Below, one piece after another: positions 50,899 through 60,731 of a stretch of DNA of 64,000 bases. How positions within the stretch are numbered: position 1 is the first letter of the stretch; each line of letters begins with the position of its first letter. Made by a program: the position numbers and the translations under genes. A model generated the notes under the pieces. That model searched no databases, was not told the DNA's origin, and saw nothing but the letters and a program-made list of their open reading frames with translations. This DNA is from Syntrophotalea acetylenica (lineage in GTDB: Bacteria > Desulfobacterota > Desulfuromonadia > Desulfuromonadales > Syntrophotaleaceae): positions 2,040,001 through 2,104,000 of the forward strand of contig NZ_CP015455.1 of the NCBI RefSeq assembly GCF_001888165.1, read 5' to 3'.

Positions 50899-51735
50899 AT
50901 GAAAGATAAAGCAATCAAATACACCATCCCGATCATTGCACCGCTGCTGTTGCTGTTGTGCTGGCAGTGTCTCGCGCCGTATATCGACAACGAGATCATT
51001 CTGCCCTCGCCGGACAGCGTCTTCGCCATTCTCGTCCACCCGGACCGGGACCTCATCAGCATGGGATCGCTGCTGGGGAACATCATCGTGAGCCTGGCAC
51101 GGGTGGCGTCCGGATATTTCACGGCGGTACTCGTGGCCGTGCCCCTCGGCATTCTCATGGGGTACTACGGCACGGTCAACCGGTTTTTCAGCAACTTTCT
51201 TGGAATTTTCAGGCCCATCCCTCCTCTGGCCTGGGTGCCCCTGGTGCTCGCCTGGTTCGGCGTCGCAAGCCTGGCAACCCTGTTGGAAGTCGAGCCGGGC
51301 CAATATTACCTGTATCTGAACAACCTGAAATTCTCCATGATTTTCATCATCTTCATCGGCGGCTTCTACCCGGTACTCACCAGCACCATCACCGGGGTGC
51401 GGAGCGTGCGCAAGACCCTGATCGATTCTGCCCGCGTGCTCGGCGCGCGCAAACGCGACATCTTTCTCAAGGTGCTCCTGCCGGGCGCCGCGCCGGGCAT
51501 CGTCATCGGCATGCGTATCGGCCTGGGCGTTTCATGGATGTGCCTGGTGTCGGCGGAAATGCTACCCGGCAGCATGTCCGGCGTCGGGTACCTGATCACC
51601 CATGCCTTTACCATCGCCCGCACCGACGTGGTCATCGCCGGCATGATCAGTATCGGTACCGTGGGCGCCCTGCTCGACCTCGGCTTCCGCTGGTTTGAAG
51701 ACAAAAAATTTACATGGCAGGCACTTGGCCGTTGA
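50899..51735 (+). CDS. ABC transporter permease (NitT/TauA type)
   Basis: A 278-residue inner-membrane permease with six membrane segments and the EAA loop 'SARVLGARKRDIFLKVLLPGAAPGIV' (about residues 175-200; core GA....I...VLLP.A.P.I). The start at 50899 gives the normal N terminus 'IPIIAPLLLLLCWQ'; the upstream extension has no membrane segment. It works with the neighbouring binding protein and ATPase. Confidence 0.9.
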   Translation: MKDKAIKYTIPIIAPLLLLLCWQCLAPYIDNEIILPSPDSVFAILVHPDRDLISMGSLLGNIIVSLARVASGYFTAVLVAVPLGILMGYYGTVNRFFSNFLGIFRPIPPLAWVPLVLAWFGVASLATLLEVEPGQYYLYLNNLKFSMIFIIFIGGFYPVLTSTITGVRSVRKTLIDSARVLGARKRDIFLKVLLPGAAPGIVIGMRIGLGVSWMCLVSAEMLPGSMSGVGYLITHAFTIARTDVVIAGMISIGTVGALLDLGFRWFEDKKFTWQALGR

Positions 51736-51743
51736 GGGGTTCC

Positions 51744-52514
51744 ATGGAACAGGTCATCCGGGTCACCAAAACCCAAAAGAGCTTCATCACGGAAAAAGGG
51801 CAATGCGTCCAGGCTCTGAAGGATATCAACTTTGAGGTCGGCGCCCATGAATTCATCTGCCTCGTCGGTCCCTCCGGCTGCGGCAAATCGACCCTGCTGC
51901 GGATCATCGCCGGTCTTGAGCAGGCCAGCTCGGGCAGCGTCATGTATCAGGATACCCCGATCAGGGCGCCCCATCGTCAGATCGGCATGGTCTTTCAGGA
52001 ATATTCGCTGTTCCCGTGGCGCACGGTCCTGGACAACGTTGCGACAGGCATGGAATTCGCCGGCTACGAACGAAGGAACAGGGAACGGCGGGCCCTCGAC
52101 TACCTGCAACTGGTAGGGCTGGAATCATTCACCCAGGCCTTTCCCTACGAGTTGTCCGGCGGCATGCAGCAGCGGGTCGCCATCGCCCGCGCCCTGGCCA
52201 CCGATCCCGATGTTTTGCTGATGGACGAGCCTTTCGGCGCGCTGGACGCCTATACGCGCATCGTGCTGCAGAAGGAACTGCTGCGCATCTGGCAGACCAA
52301 CCGCAAAACCATCCTGTTCGTCACTCACAGCGTCGACGAGGCGATCTTTCTCGCCGACCGCATCTTTGTCATGTCCGCCACCCCCGGCATGATCCGGGAA
52401 ATCATCGATGTCCCCATGCCCCGTCCGCGCGACCGGGCCAACCCGCGCTACGGCGCCCTGGCGGTACACATCCTCGCCCGGCTTGAACAGGAGACGGTCC
52501 ATGCCGCCCAATGA
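51744..52514 (+). CDS. ABC transporter ATP-binding protein (NitT/TauA type)
   Basis: A 256-residue ATPase: Walker A 'GPSGCGKST' (about residues 44-52), Q-loop 'FQEYSLFPW', signature 'LSGGMQQRVAIARAL', Walker B 'VLLMDEPFGALD', H-loop 'FVTHSVDEA'. It energises the importer of the two preceding genes. Its stop overlaps the start of the activase gene by 14 bases, linking import to the reductase module. Confidence 0.95.
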   Translation: MEQVIRVTKTQKSFITEKGQCVQALKDINFEVGAHEFICLVGPSGCGKSTLLRIIAGLEQASSGSVMYQDTPIRAPHRQIGMVFQEYSLFPWRTVLDNVATGMEFAGYERRNRERRALDYLQLVGLESFTQAFPYELSGGMQQRVAIARALATDPDVLLMDEPFGALDAYTRIVLQKELLRIWQTNRKTILFVTHSVDEAIFLADRIFVMSATPGMIREIIDVPMPRPRDRANPRYGALAVHILARLEQETVHAAQ

Positions 52515-53304
52515 CCAAGGCCCCATAAGCGTCGGCATCGACATCGGCTCCACCGCCACCAAGGCGGTGGTGCTGACCGACAGGGTTCTCGGCCAGGCCG
52601 TCACACCCACCGGCTGGGACCCTAAAAAAGCCGGCCTGCAGGTGCTGGACGAAGCCCTGGAGGCCGCCGGCGTGGCACAGGACCGGGTGGGCGCCATCAT
52701 CGGCACCGGTTACGGACGCATCTCCCTGCCCATCTTCACCCGCCGGGTCACGGAGATCACCTGTCACGCCCTGGGCGCCCATTTTCTCCACCCCGCGACC
52801 CGCACGGTGATCGACATCGGCGGGCAGGACTGCAAGGTCATCGCCCTCGACGAGCAGGGTGCGGTGTCCGACTTCATTATGAACGACAAGTGCGCCGCCG
52901 GTACGGGCCGTTTTCTTCAGGTCATGGCGGCGAGCCTGGATGTCAGCCTGGACGAACTCGGCGCCCTGGCGGCTACGGCCGAACCGGTGCCCCTCTCCAG
53001 CATGTGCACGGTCTTCGCGGAGTCGGAGGTCATCGGCCTGCTGGCGCGCGGCGTCGAAAAAGCAGGCATCGCCGCCGGCATCATCGACACCATTGCCCGG
53101 CGGCTCCACTGTCTCGCCGGCAAAGTGCCCCTGCGGGATTCCGTCATTTTTACCGGTGGCATCGCCCAGAACTGCGATATCTGTGAAAAAATCGCCGCAA
53201 GCCTCAGTACAGAACTGCACGTTCCTGCCTGCCCCCAGTTTGTCGGGGCCCTGGGCGCAGCGTTGATCGGCCATGAAATCACGACCTCCTTTTCACCCGA
53301 ATGA
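52501..53304 (+). CDS. BadF/HgdC-type ATPase activator
   Basis: A 267-residue ASKHA ATPase: 'GIDIGSTATKAVVL' (phosphate 1), 'VIDIGGQDCKVIALD' (about residues 103-117), the Cys ligands of a subunit-bridging 4Fe-4S cluster in 'NDKCAAGTGRFL' and 'SSMCTVFAESEV', and 'FTGGIAQN' (adenosine motif). Such proteins use ATP hydrolysis to drive an electron into a dehydratase or double-cubane reductase. The partner is encoded next with an ATGA overlap. Confidence 0.93.
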   Translation: MPPNDQGPISVGIDIGSTATKAVVLTDRVLGQAVTPTGWDPKKAGLQVLDEALEAAGVAQDRVGAIIGTGYGRISLPIFTRRVTEITCHALGAHFLHPATRTVIDIGGQDCKVIALDEQGAVSDFIMNDKCAAGTGRFLQVMAASLDVSLDELGALAATAEPVPLSSMCTVFAESEVIGLLARGVEKAGIAAGIIDTIARRLHCLAGKVPLRDSVIFTGGIAQNCDICEKIAASLSTELHVPACPQFVGALGAALIGHEITTSFSPE

Positions 53305-54473
53305 GAACCTTTCCCATGATAAAAACAGAAACCTTTGCCGAAATATCCACATTGCGCGAAAGAAATCCGCTGGTCTTGAAAGAAGCCCGGGAAAATGGAC
53401 TGCGCGTGGTCGGAACCTACTGTCTCTACTCCCCGGTGGAACTGGTCGTGGCGGCAGGGGCCGTTGCCGTATCCCTCTGCGGCACAAGCCAGACCCCGAT
53501 CCCGGCAGCGGAAAAGATCCTGCCGCGCAATCTGTGCCCGCTCATCAAATCCAGCTACGGCTTTGCCGTCACCGATACCTGCCCGTACTTCCATTTTGCA
53601 GACCTTATACTGGCCGAAACGACCTGTGACGGTAAAAAGAAGATGTATGAACTGCTCAGCGCCATGAAACCGCTGCACGTCATGCAGCTGCCGCAGACGC
53701 AGGACGACACGGCGCTGACCTATTGGACCGGCGAAATGCTGCGCCTTAAGCGTCGGCTTGAAGAGATGTTCGGCGTAGAGATAACTGAAGAGAAACTGCG
53801 CGAAGCCATCCGCCTGATGAACGACGAACGGCGCTCCCTGCAAGCACTGCAGGATGTCTGCCGGCATGTGCCCGCACCCATCAGCGGGCTGGACATGCTC
53901 ACCGTACTTCATAACCGCGGGTTTTCCTGCGACAAGCGCGAAGTCATCGAGCTGGTGGACCGGCTCACGGCCGAACTGCAGGACATGGCTACGGCAGGAC
54001 GGTCGCCCTACACGCCGGCAACTCCGCGCATTCTGCTCAGCGGCGTACCCATCGGCATCGGCTCGGACAAGGTGGTGCGGATCATCGAGGACTGCGGTGC
54101 CAGCGTCGTCTGCTTCGAAAGCTGCACTGCCTACAAGAAGGTTGACCCGGTTGCCAGTGACGGCGATCCGCTCGCCGCCCTGGCCGAACGTTACCTGCGC
54201 GTACCCTGTTCATGCATGTCACCCAACCAGGGACGCATGGAACTGGTCGAGAAACTTGTCCGCGATTTCCGGGCGGACGGTGTCGTCGATCTCACCTGGC
54301 AGGCCTGTCACACCTACAACATCGAGTCTGCCAGTCTGAAAAACCATGTGCGGAACACCTCGAAAGTGCCCTTTCTGCAGATCGAAACCGACTACTCTGC
54401 ATCGGATACCGAACAGCTCAAGGTGCGCATCGAGGCATTCATCGAAATGATCTGCCGCAAAAAAATCGCCTGA
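53301..54473 (+). CDS. Double-cubane-cluster reductase (2-hydroxyacyl-CoA dehydratase D-like)
   Basis: A 390-residue single-subunit relative of 2-hydroxyacyl-CoA dehydratase: 'RVVGTYCLYSPVELVVAAGA' (about 31-50), cysteines in 'LPRNLCPLIKSSYGF', 'DTCPYFHFADLILAETTCDGKKKMYE' (split: TCPY, ETTCDGKKK), 'CSCMSPNQGR' and 'LTWQACHTYN', matching the double-cubane [8Fe-9S] protein pattern rather than a two-subunit dehydratase. Family members reduce small recalcitrant molecules (acetylene, azide, hydrazine) in vitro. ATG at 53301 overlaps the activase stop; ATG 53316 is an alternative. The natural substrate is unknown. Confidence 0.85.
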   Translation: MRTFPMIKTETFAEISTLRERNPLVLKEARENGLRVVGTYCLYSPVELVVAAGAVAVSLCGTSQTPIPAAEKILPRNLCPLIKSSYGFAVTDTCPYFHFADLILAETTCDGKKKMYELLSAMKPLHVMQLPQTQDDTALTYWTGEMLRLKRRLEEMFGVEITEEKLREAIRLMNDERRSLQALQDVCRHVPAPISGLDMLTVLHNRGFSCDKREVIELVDRLTAELQDMATAGRSPYTPATPRILLSGVPIGIGSDKVVRIIEDCGASVVCFESCTAYKKVDPVASDGDPLAALAERYLRVPCSCMSPNQGRMELVEKLVRDFRADGVVDLTWQACHTYNIESASLKNHVRNTSKVPFLQIETDYSASDTEQLKVRIEAFIEMICRKKIA

Positions 54474-54727
54474 CCGGGAAACCGCGAGCAGTCCTTATTC
54501 TCACGAAGCCGGCGTTGTTTCGGCCGTCAACCCGCCGTCAAGATCCGGGTTCATCAGGCAACATAAGCGCCTATTTCGCCCTCCGCCGACGTGCGGACCC
54601 GACGAAACCCGCTCTGATCATGCCCTTTCAGCAGGCATTGGAGCGGTTTTTTTCTGACCATAAATCGTTTTCCGTGCGTAACGGAACGAGAAGTTTATTC
54701 ATTCAGTACAGTGGAAGGAGGCTGCAG

Positions 54728-55390
54728 ATGGCTAGATCACGGGAAGAAATTCTCAAGGATTTGGCGGAGGGAGTGCTCAACATGGATGAGGATCTGGCCG
54801 TGGCGGTGGCCAGGGAGGCGATTGATATCGGCCTGGACGCGTTTGATGCCATCACCAACGGTCTGGTGGTGGGAATGAACAGGGCCGGCGAACTCTACGA
54901 TCAGGAGGAATATTTCGTGCCCGAACTGCTGATCTGTTCGGATGCCCTGTATGCCGGTCTGGAGGTCCTCAAACCCCACATCAAAAAGGATAACGCGCGA
55001 AGCAGGATCGGCTGCGTGATCGGGGTCGTCGAGGGCGACACCCACGACATCGGCAAAAACCTGGTCAAAATCATGCTCGATGTCGCCGGATTCGAAATTT
55101 ACGATCTCGGCCGCAATGTTCCCCTGGCCGACTTCGTGCGCAAGGCGCAGGAGGTCGGCGCCCGGCTGATCTGCCTCTCAACCCTGATGACCACGACCAT
55201 GGACAGCATGGCCGCGATCATCCGCATGCTCGAGCAGGAGGGCATCCGCGACCAGTTCAAGGTGCTGATCGGCGGCGGACCGATCTCGCAGGCCTTTGCC
55301 GACCGCATCGGAGCGGACGGCTACGCCGACAACGCCGCCAGCGCGGTGCGGGTCGCCAACCAGCTCTTCGCCGACGTCAAGGCCGCCTGA
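54728..55390 (+). CDS. Corrinoid (methyl-carrier) protein, MtbC/MttC-like
   Basis: A 220-residue cobalamin-binding protein: N-terminal helical cap ('VGMNRAGELYDQEEYFVPELLICSDAL', pattern VG..F..G...LP.LL..A.A), then a Rossmann B12 domain with the lower-ligand motif DxHxxG as 'EGDTHDIGKNLV' (His near residue 105) and 'LIGGGPISQAFADRIGADGYA'. It carries the methyl group between the substrate-side and acceptor-side methyltransferases. GTGGAAGGAGG lies upstream of the ATG. The 255-base gap before it holds no gene. Confidence 0.95.
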   Translation: MARSREEILKDLAEGVLNMDEDLAVAVAREAIDIGLDAFDAITNGLVVGMNRAGELYDQEEYFVPELLICSDALYAGLEVLKPHIKKDNARSRIGCVIGVVEGDTHDIGKNLVKIMLDVAGFEIYDLGRNVPLADFVRKAQEVGARLICLSTLMTTTMDSMAAIIRMLEQEGIRDQFKVLIGGGPISQAFADRIGADGYADNAASAVRVANQLFADVKAA

Positions 55391-55475
55391 CCCGGACCGA
55401 TGCCGGCAACCCGGCATGTCAGGCCCGACCGGCCGCCATGCCTGTTTTTTATCCTCCCAGGAGAACGGAAAGCTC

Positions 55476-56543
55476 ATGAACAAGGATCAAATGACACCGA
55501 TGGAGCGGTTTTCCGCCTATGACAAGGGCGAGCCGTTGGATCGTCTGCCCTGCGTGCCCGTGGTCGGCAATGGCGCGGCCCGGGTTCTGGGATGCAAAAT
55601 TTCCGAATTTCGCGACAACGGACCGCTCATCGCCGAAGCCCACCTGGCGGCCTACCGGCGTTTCGGCTACGACACGGTCCGGATATTCACCGACCTCTAC
55701 GTGCTGGCCGAGGCCATGGGAGCGAATGTCTGCTATCCCCCCGACGAAACCGCCCACCTGGAAAACTCGGCCATCGACGACATCGCCCATATCGGGCGTC
55801 TGCAGCCCGTCGATCCCCGGCGGGACGGCAACCTGCCGGCTCTGCTGCAGGCTCTGGAAATCGCCCATGAGCGGGTTGGCCACGAGGTGCCGGTGGCGGG
55901 CGCGGTGGTCTGCCCCTTGACCACCGCCTCGTTTCTGATCGGCACCGACAACCTGGTCCGCATGATGCACCGCAACCCCGAAGGGGTCCACAGCCTGTGC
56001 GAAATCGCGCTGGCCTCGGCCCTCAACTACGCCCGGGCGGTGCTGGACATCGGCTGCACCTTCGGCCTGACCGAACCGGTCTCCAGCAGCACCATTATCA
56101 GTCCAGCCCACTTCGAGAAATTCTCCTATCCCTACCTGAAGCGCCTGTGCGACTTCATGCATGAGCACAGCAAACCGGTCACGCTGCATATCTGCGGAAA
56201 GACCGAACGCATCTGGCCGCTGATGGCCGACGCCGGCGCCGACTGCATCAGCATCGACGAAATGGAGGATTTGCGCAAAACCAAGGAATCCGTCGGCCAC
56301 CGGGTGCGGGTCATGGGCAACGTGGCCACGGCCGAAACCCTGCTCCAGGGCAGTCCCGCGGATGTGCGGGCGGAAACCCTGGACTGCATCCGCAAAGCTC
56401 ACGACAACCCGCGTGGATTCATCGTCGCCTCGGGCTGCAGCCTGCCGACCGAGGTGCCCTTCGCCAACATCGACGCCATGCTCGACACGGTGCGGGAAGT
56501 CGGCTGGCCCGTCACCGTGGCCAAGCTCGACTCCATGACCTGA
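55476..56543 (+). CDS. UroD-family corrinoid methyltransferase 1
   Basis: A 355-residue TIM-barrel protein of the uroporphyrinogen decarboxylase/MtbA-MtaA family: 'MERFSAYDKGEPLDRLPCVP' at the start, 'DTVRIFTDLYVLAEAMGA', 'VSSSTIISPAHFEKFSYPYLKRL' and the zinc motif 'VTLHICGKTERIWPLM' (HxC near residue 235) with 'VASGCSLP' (second Cys near 330). Such enzymes transfer methyl groups to or from corrinoid proteins. The usual acceptor is CoM, H4folate or another thiol; some members are substrate demethylases. AGGAGAACGG precedes the start. Confidence 0.9.
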   Translation: MNKDQMTPMERFSAYDKGEPLDRLPCVPVVGNGAARVLGCKISEFRDNGPLIAEAHLAAYRRFGYDTVRIFTDLYVLAEAMGANVCYPPDETAHLENSAIDDIAHIGRLQPVDPRRDGNLPALLQALEIAHERVGHEVPVAGAVVCPLTTASFLIGTDNLVRMMHRNPEGVHSLCEIALASALNYARAVLDIGCTFGLTEPVSSSTIISPAHFEKFSYPYLKRLCDFMHEHSKPVTLHICGKTERIWPLMADAGADCISIDEMEDLRKTKESVGHRVRVMGNVATAETLLQGSPADVRAETLDCIRKAHDNPRGFIVASGCSLPTEVPFANIDAMLDTVREVGWPVTVAKLDSMT

Positions 56544-56689
56544 TCGTCCAGACAGGCGATCGGTTTTGCCAGTGCGGCCGGCTCCCGCGGATTCAGGATA
56601 ACCGTTCACGCCGTAAGGCGCATCTGCAATATACTGCACGGCCATCGAACACAACTTCGCTGGGCCGAACATCTCTCAAGGAGGAAACA

Positions 56690-57766
56690 ATGATGAAAAA
56701 GTGGTTTTCGGTGGCAGCGCTGATCTGTCTGTCCGCCGGCATTCTGCTCACGGGATGCGACAACAAGAAAGATGCCGCCGTCGATGGCGCGGCATCCGCC
56801 AAAAAACTCGACAAGGTGAATGTCGGCTACCTGGCCTCGCCGGAGCACCTGCTCTATTTCGTGGCCAAGGAGAAGGGTTTCTTCGAACAAGAGGGCATCG
56901 ACGCCGAGCTGTTCCTGTTCACCAATTCGGCAGAGGGACTGAACGCCACCATCGCCAACAAGCTCGATGTCGGCAGCTTCGGCGTCTCGGCACCGCTGGC
57001 GTTCGTGGCCAAGGGCGCGGACGTGGTGGTCATCGGCGGGCAGAACTCCGGTGCGTGCGCCCTGGTGTGCGCGCCCGAGCGCTATGACGAATTGAAGGAT
57101 ATCCGCAATTACCGCGGCAAGAAGATCGCCAGTGTCAGGCTCTCCACGGCCGACGTGATCTTCCGGGGGGCGCTGATCGATGCCGGCATCGACTGGCGCA
57201 AGGGGGACGCAACCATCACCGAGATGGAATCGCCGGCCGCTACCATGGAAGCCTTGAAAAAAGGCACCGTCGACGCCGCCCTGATCTGGACGCCGTTCGT
57301 CGCCATGGCGGAAGACATGGGCGTGAAGGTCGCCATGTACATCACCGAACTGTTCGAAAACAACGTCTGCTGCCGACAGGCCGTCATGCGCTCCAACCTG
57401 GAGCAAAACCCGGAACTCTGGCAGCGCTTCATGGCCGCCCTGATCAAGGCCTACGATTTCTATCAAACCAACCATGAAGAAACCATCGATATCACCGCCA
57501 AATACGTCAAGGTCGACAAGAAATATCTCGACAAGGAAACCTACGCGGCCGATGCCACCATGGTCTGCAGCCCCGACCCCCTGAAAAAATCCGTCAACAG
57601 ATACTGGGACATCATGAAAAACACGGGCTTCATCAAAACAGCTATCGATATCAACGCTCACATCGATACGCGTGTCTACCAGGCCGCGCTGGATCGCCTG
57701 ATCAAGGAAGACCCCGGCAACAAAAACTACGCCCGGCTTGCCACGGAATTCACGGCCAACAACTGA
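56690..57766 (+). CDS. ABC transporter substrate-binding lipoprotein (NitT/TauA type)
   Basis: A 358-residue lipoprotein: signal ending in the lipobox LTGC (Cys near residue 23), then 'VGYLASPEHLLYFVAKEKGFFEQEGID' (pattern typical of SsuA/ThiY), 'IANKLDVGSFGVSAPLAF', 'ASVRLSTADVIFRGALIDAGID' and 'ALIWTPFVAMAED'. It is distinct in sequence from the first binding protein, so the cluster imports two ligands or has two affinities for one. AAGGAGGAAAC precedes the ATG. Confidence 0.9.
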   Translation: MMKKWFSVAALICLSAGILLTGCDNKKDAAVDGAASAKKLDKVNVGYLASPEHLLYFVAKEKGFFEQEGIDAELFLFTNSAEGLNATIANKLDVGSFGVSAPLAFVAKGADVVVIGGQNSGACALVCAPERYDELKDIRNYRGKKIASVRLSTADVIFRGALIDAGIDWRKGDATITEMESPAATMEALKKGTVDAALIWTPFVAMAEDMGVKVAMYITELFENNVCCRQAVMRSNLEQNPELWQRFMAALIKAYDFYQTNHEETIDITAKYVKVDKKYLDKETYAADATMVCSPDPLKKSVNRYWDIMKNTGFIKTAIDINAHIDTRVYQAALDRLIKEDPGNKNYARLATEFTANN

Positions 57767-57854
57767 CCGCCGCGGTTGCCGGTTTAATTCAATGGATCGC
57801 AACGGTTCCGCCCGCCGGAAATCCGGCGGGCGGAACCATGATATGGGGGAGAGG

Positions 57855-58652
57855 ATGGGAAAGATCAGATTGGAGAACGTCACGTTCTCCTACCAGCAAC
57901 AGGGAGTGGCCGGCCCGGTGGTCGAGGATGTGAGCCTGACCATCCGCGAGGGTGAGTTCGTCAGCTTCATCGGCCCCAGCGGATGCGGCAAAAGCACGGT
58001 GCTGCGACTGCTTTCGGGACTGAGCCGTCCCAGCGGGGGGCGCATTCTGCTCAATGGCCGGGAAATCGCGGGGACAGGCCATGAGCGCGGGGTGGTTTTT
58101 CAACATTACGCCCTGTTCCCATGGATGACGGCCCGCGACAACGTTATTTTCGGCCTGCGGCAATGCCCCGGCGGCATGACCAGAAAAAACGTCTCGGCCA
58201 TGGCCGACCGCTATCTTGACCTGGTGGGCTTGCATGATGTCGGAGACAAGTATCCCAACCAGCTGTCCGGCGGCATGCAGCAGCGGGTGACTATCGCCAG
58301 GGCGTTCGCCATGGATACTGACATCCTGCTGATGGACGAACCTTTCAGTGCGGTCGACGCCCGCAACAGGATGAAACTGCAGGAGTTGCTTCTGGAACTG
58401 TGGCGCAAGGGCGAAAAGAAAAAGACCGTGGTCTTCGTCACCCATGACGTGGATGAAGCCATCCTGCTTTCCGACCGCATCGTGGTACTGTCCGCCTGCT
58501 CCAAAGGGATCAAAGAGCAGATCGAGGTGGGGCTGTCCCGCCCCCGCAACTGGTCGCTGCTGGCCAACACGGCAACCTATACCGCGCTTCGAAACCGGCT
58601 GATCGGCCTGTTGTTCACCGATCTGGTGGAGGAAACGAAGCTTGCCATATGA
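57855..58652 (+). CDS. ABC transporter ATP-binding protein 2 (NitT/TauA type)
   Basis: A 265-residue ATPase: Walker A 'GPSGCGKST' (about 40-48), Q-loop 'FQHYALFPW', signature 'LSGGMQQRVTIARAF', Walker B 'ILLMDEPFSAVD', H-loop 'FVTHDVDEA'. The ATG at 57855 has AGAGG just upstream; an in-frame ATG at 57843 is less well placed. The stop overlaps the permease start by 4 bases. Confidence 0.94.
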   Translation: MGKIRLENVTFSYQQQGVAGPVVEDVSLTIREGEFVSFIGPSGCGKSTVLRLLSGLSRPSGGRILLNGREIAGTGHERGVVFQHYALFPWMTARDNVIFGLRQCPGGMTRKNVSAMADRYLDLVGLHDVGDKYPNQLSGGMQQRVTIARAFAMDTDILLMDEPFSAVDARNRMKLQELLLELWRKGEKKKTVVFVTHDVDEAILLSDRIVVLSACSKGIKEQIEVGLSRPRNWSLLANTATYTALRNRLIGLLFTDLVEETKLAI

Positions 58653-59665
58653 CAGGTTCTGACATGGATAACACAGCCAGAAACATCGACATCCCTCGGA
58701 AGGAGCCGCAGGAGCAAGAGCTGCAAAAAGACCGGTCCCGGCAGGCATGCGCGCACCTGCTGAACCATGCCAACATCCTGTTCGGCATCGCGTTGCTGCT
58801 GATGGCCGTGCCGGGCAAACGCCCGGTCGCCGACATCCACACCTGGCATCTGGCCGGATTTCTGCTGTTCGTGGAGGCCCTGTACGGCGCATCGGTTCTT
58901 TGCCGGGCCCGCAGCGAAATGAAAAGAAGATCCGCCACGGACCTCACGGCCATCGTCCTGGCCGGGATCATCCTCTGGGAATTGACCACGAGCAAACTGG
59001 ATCTTTTCGAACGGCTCATCTTCCCCGTGCCGGGCAAGGTCATCGCGGTGTTCATCGAGGAAATACCCATGTTCATGAAATGCCTGGCCAGCTCTCTGCA
59101 ACTGCTGGGCGCGGGATTCAGCCTGGCGCTGGTCACGGCCATCCCCCTGGCGCTGCTCATCGGCTGGCGCAAGCGGCTGTTTGCCGTGGTCAACCCCATG
59201 ACCAAGGTGCTGGGGCCGATTCCGCCCATCGTCTACATTCCCTATTCCATCGCCATCTTTCCGACCTTCAAATGTTCCTCGATTTTCATCATCTTCATCG
59301 GGGCGTTCTGGCCGATCTTCATCAATACCCTGAACGGCACCTTCAACATTGAACCGAAGATCATCGATTCCGCCAGGGTGCTCAACGTCAGGGAGAAAAC
59401 CCTGCTGTTCCGCATCATCCTGCCGGCCATCCTGCCGGCCATCATCAGCGGCGCCACCCTCGGTCTGGTATTTTCCTTCATTCTGCTCACGGCCGCGGAG
59501 ATGATCGGCTCCTCCTCGGGGCTGGGCTGGTACGTCAAGTACTTCTCCGATTTCGCGGATTATCCCCGGGTGGTGGCCGGCATCATCTTCATCGGCATGG
59601 TCGTCACGGCAATCACGTTTTTCTTTGAAATGATCGAGAAGAAGCTGCTGCGCTGGCGCAGCTGA
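58649..59665 (+). CDS. ABC transporter permease 2 (NitT/TauA type)
   Basis: This 338-residue permease has an N-terminal extension of about 90 residues that contributes two extra membrane segments. The standard BPD_transp_1 part follows, with 'VPGKVIAVFIEE' and the EAA loop 'SARVLNVREKTLLFRIILPAILPAI' (about residues 245-270). It pairs with ATPase 2 and the lipoprotein. The extra N-terminal helices are not usual for the NitT/TauA group. Confidence 0.9.
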   Translation: MTGSDMDNTARNIDIPRKEPQEQELQKDRSRQACAHLLNHANILFGIALLLMAVPGKRPVADIHTWHLAGFLLFVEALYGASVLCRARSEMKRRSATDLTAIVLAGIILWELTTSKLDLFERLIFPVPGKVIAVFIEEIPMFMKCLASSLQLLGAGFSLALVTAIPLALLIGWRKRLFAVVNPMTKVLGPIPPIVYIPYSIAIFPTFKCSSIFIIFIGAFWPIFINTLNGTFNIEPKIIDSARVLNVREKTLLFRIILPAILPAIISGATLGLVFSFILLTAAEMIGSSSGLGWYVKYFSDFADYPRVVAGIIFIGMVVTAITFFFEMIEKKLLRWRS

Positions 59666-59687
59666 GCCACCGGAAAGAGGAGACACC

Positions 59688-60713
59688 ATGACCCAGAAAG
59701 AACGCCTGATCAATACGCTGGCCGGCCGGGCGGTGGACGGCGCGCCCTTCATCTGCCCCGGCGGCATGATGACCATGGTCGTCACCGAGGTGATGCACGC
59801 AGTGGAAACCTTCTGGCCCGAGGCGCACAGCGACCCGGCCAGAATGGCTGAACTCACCCTCGGCGCCAACCGTCTGAGCGGCGTCGAAAACCTCGGCCTG
59901 CCCTTCTGCATGACGGTAGAGGCCGAAGCCATGGGCGCCACGGTGGATATGGGCGGCAAAAACAGCGAACCGCGCGTGACCGCCTACGTCATGGACAACC
60001 TGACGCAGTTGGACCGCCTCGGCGCGATCGACGTCACCCGGGGCCGGGCCAAGGTCTGCGCCGAGGCCGTCGGCCTGCTCAAGGAGCGGGCGCCCGACGT
60101 GCCGATCATCGCCAACCTGAGCGGCCCGGTCAGCCTGGCGACCTCCCTGGTCGATCCGCTGTTGTACTACCGCGCCATGCGCCGCGACCAGCAGGCCGCC
60201 CACGCCCTCAACGAGCGCGCGGTGGAAAACACCCTGGCGCTGGGGGATGCCCTCGTGGAGGCGGGCGCGGACCTGGTCTGCATCGCCGACCCGAGCGCCA
60301 CCGGCGAACTGATCGGGCGCCGCGCCTTCGAGGAATTCGTGCTGCCCTGTCTCAACCGCATGGCGGACCACTTCCGCCGGCGCCACGCCCGGCCAACCAT
60401 CGTGCACATCTGCGGCGATGTCAAGAGCCTGGGCACCGCCCTGCGGCAGTTGAGCGCCGCGGCCGTCAGCGTCGATTCGGTGGTCGGCATCCCCCAGCTT
60501 CGGAGCCTCGCGCCCGGCAAGGTGACCATGGGTAACATCAGCACCTTTCTGCTGGAGCGCGGCACACCGGAAAAGCTGGCCAGGGTCAGCGGGCAATGCC
60601 TGAAGCATGGCGTCGACATCCTGGCTCCGGCCTGCGGCATCGGCCCCGGAACCCCCATGAAAAACCTGCAGGCCGTATCCGAAACGGTGCGCCGGCACCG
60701 TTCGGCGGCCTGA
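59688..60713 (+). CDS. UroD-family corrinoid methyltransferase 2
   Basis: A 341-residue UroD/MtaA-fold protein: 'TQKERLINTLAGRAVDGAPF', 'VENLGLPFCMTVEAEAMGATVDMG', 'ANLSGPVSLATSLVDP', the zinc motif 'TIVHICGDVKSLGTAL' (HxC near residue 238) and 'ILAPACGIGPGTPMKNLQA' (Cys near 320). It is clearly distinct from the first UroD-type gene. One may act on the substrate side and the other on the acceptor side of the corrinoid protein. AAAGAGGAGA lies before the ATG. Confidence 0.9.
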   Translation: MTQKERLINTLAGRAVDGAPFICPGGMMTMVVTEVMHAVETFWPEAHSDPARMAELTLGANRLSGVENLGLPFCMTVEAEAMGATVDMGGKNSEPRVTAYVMDNLTQLDRLGAIDVTRGRAKVCAEAVGLLKERAPDVPIIANLSGPVSLATSLVDPLLYYRAMRRDQQAAHALNERAVENTLALGDALVEAGADLVCIADPSATGELIGRRAFEEFVLPCLNRMADHFRRRHARPTIVHICGDVKSLGTALRQLSAAAVSVDSVVGIPQLRSLAPGKVTMGNISTFLLERGTPEKLARVSGQCLKHGVDILAPACGIGPGTPMKNLQAVSETVRRHRSAA

Positions 60714-60731
60714 CGCGAGGACAGGAACACC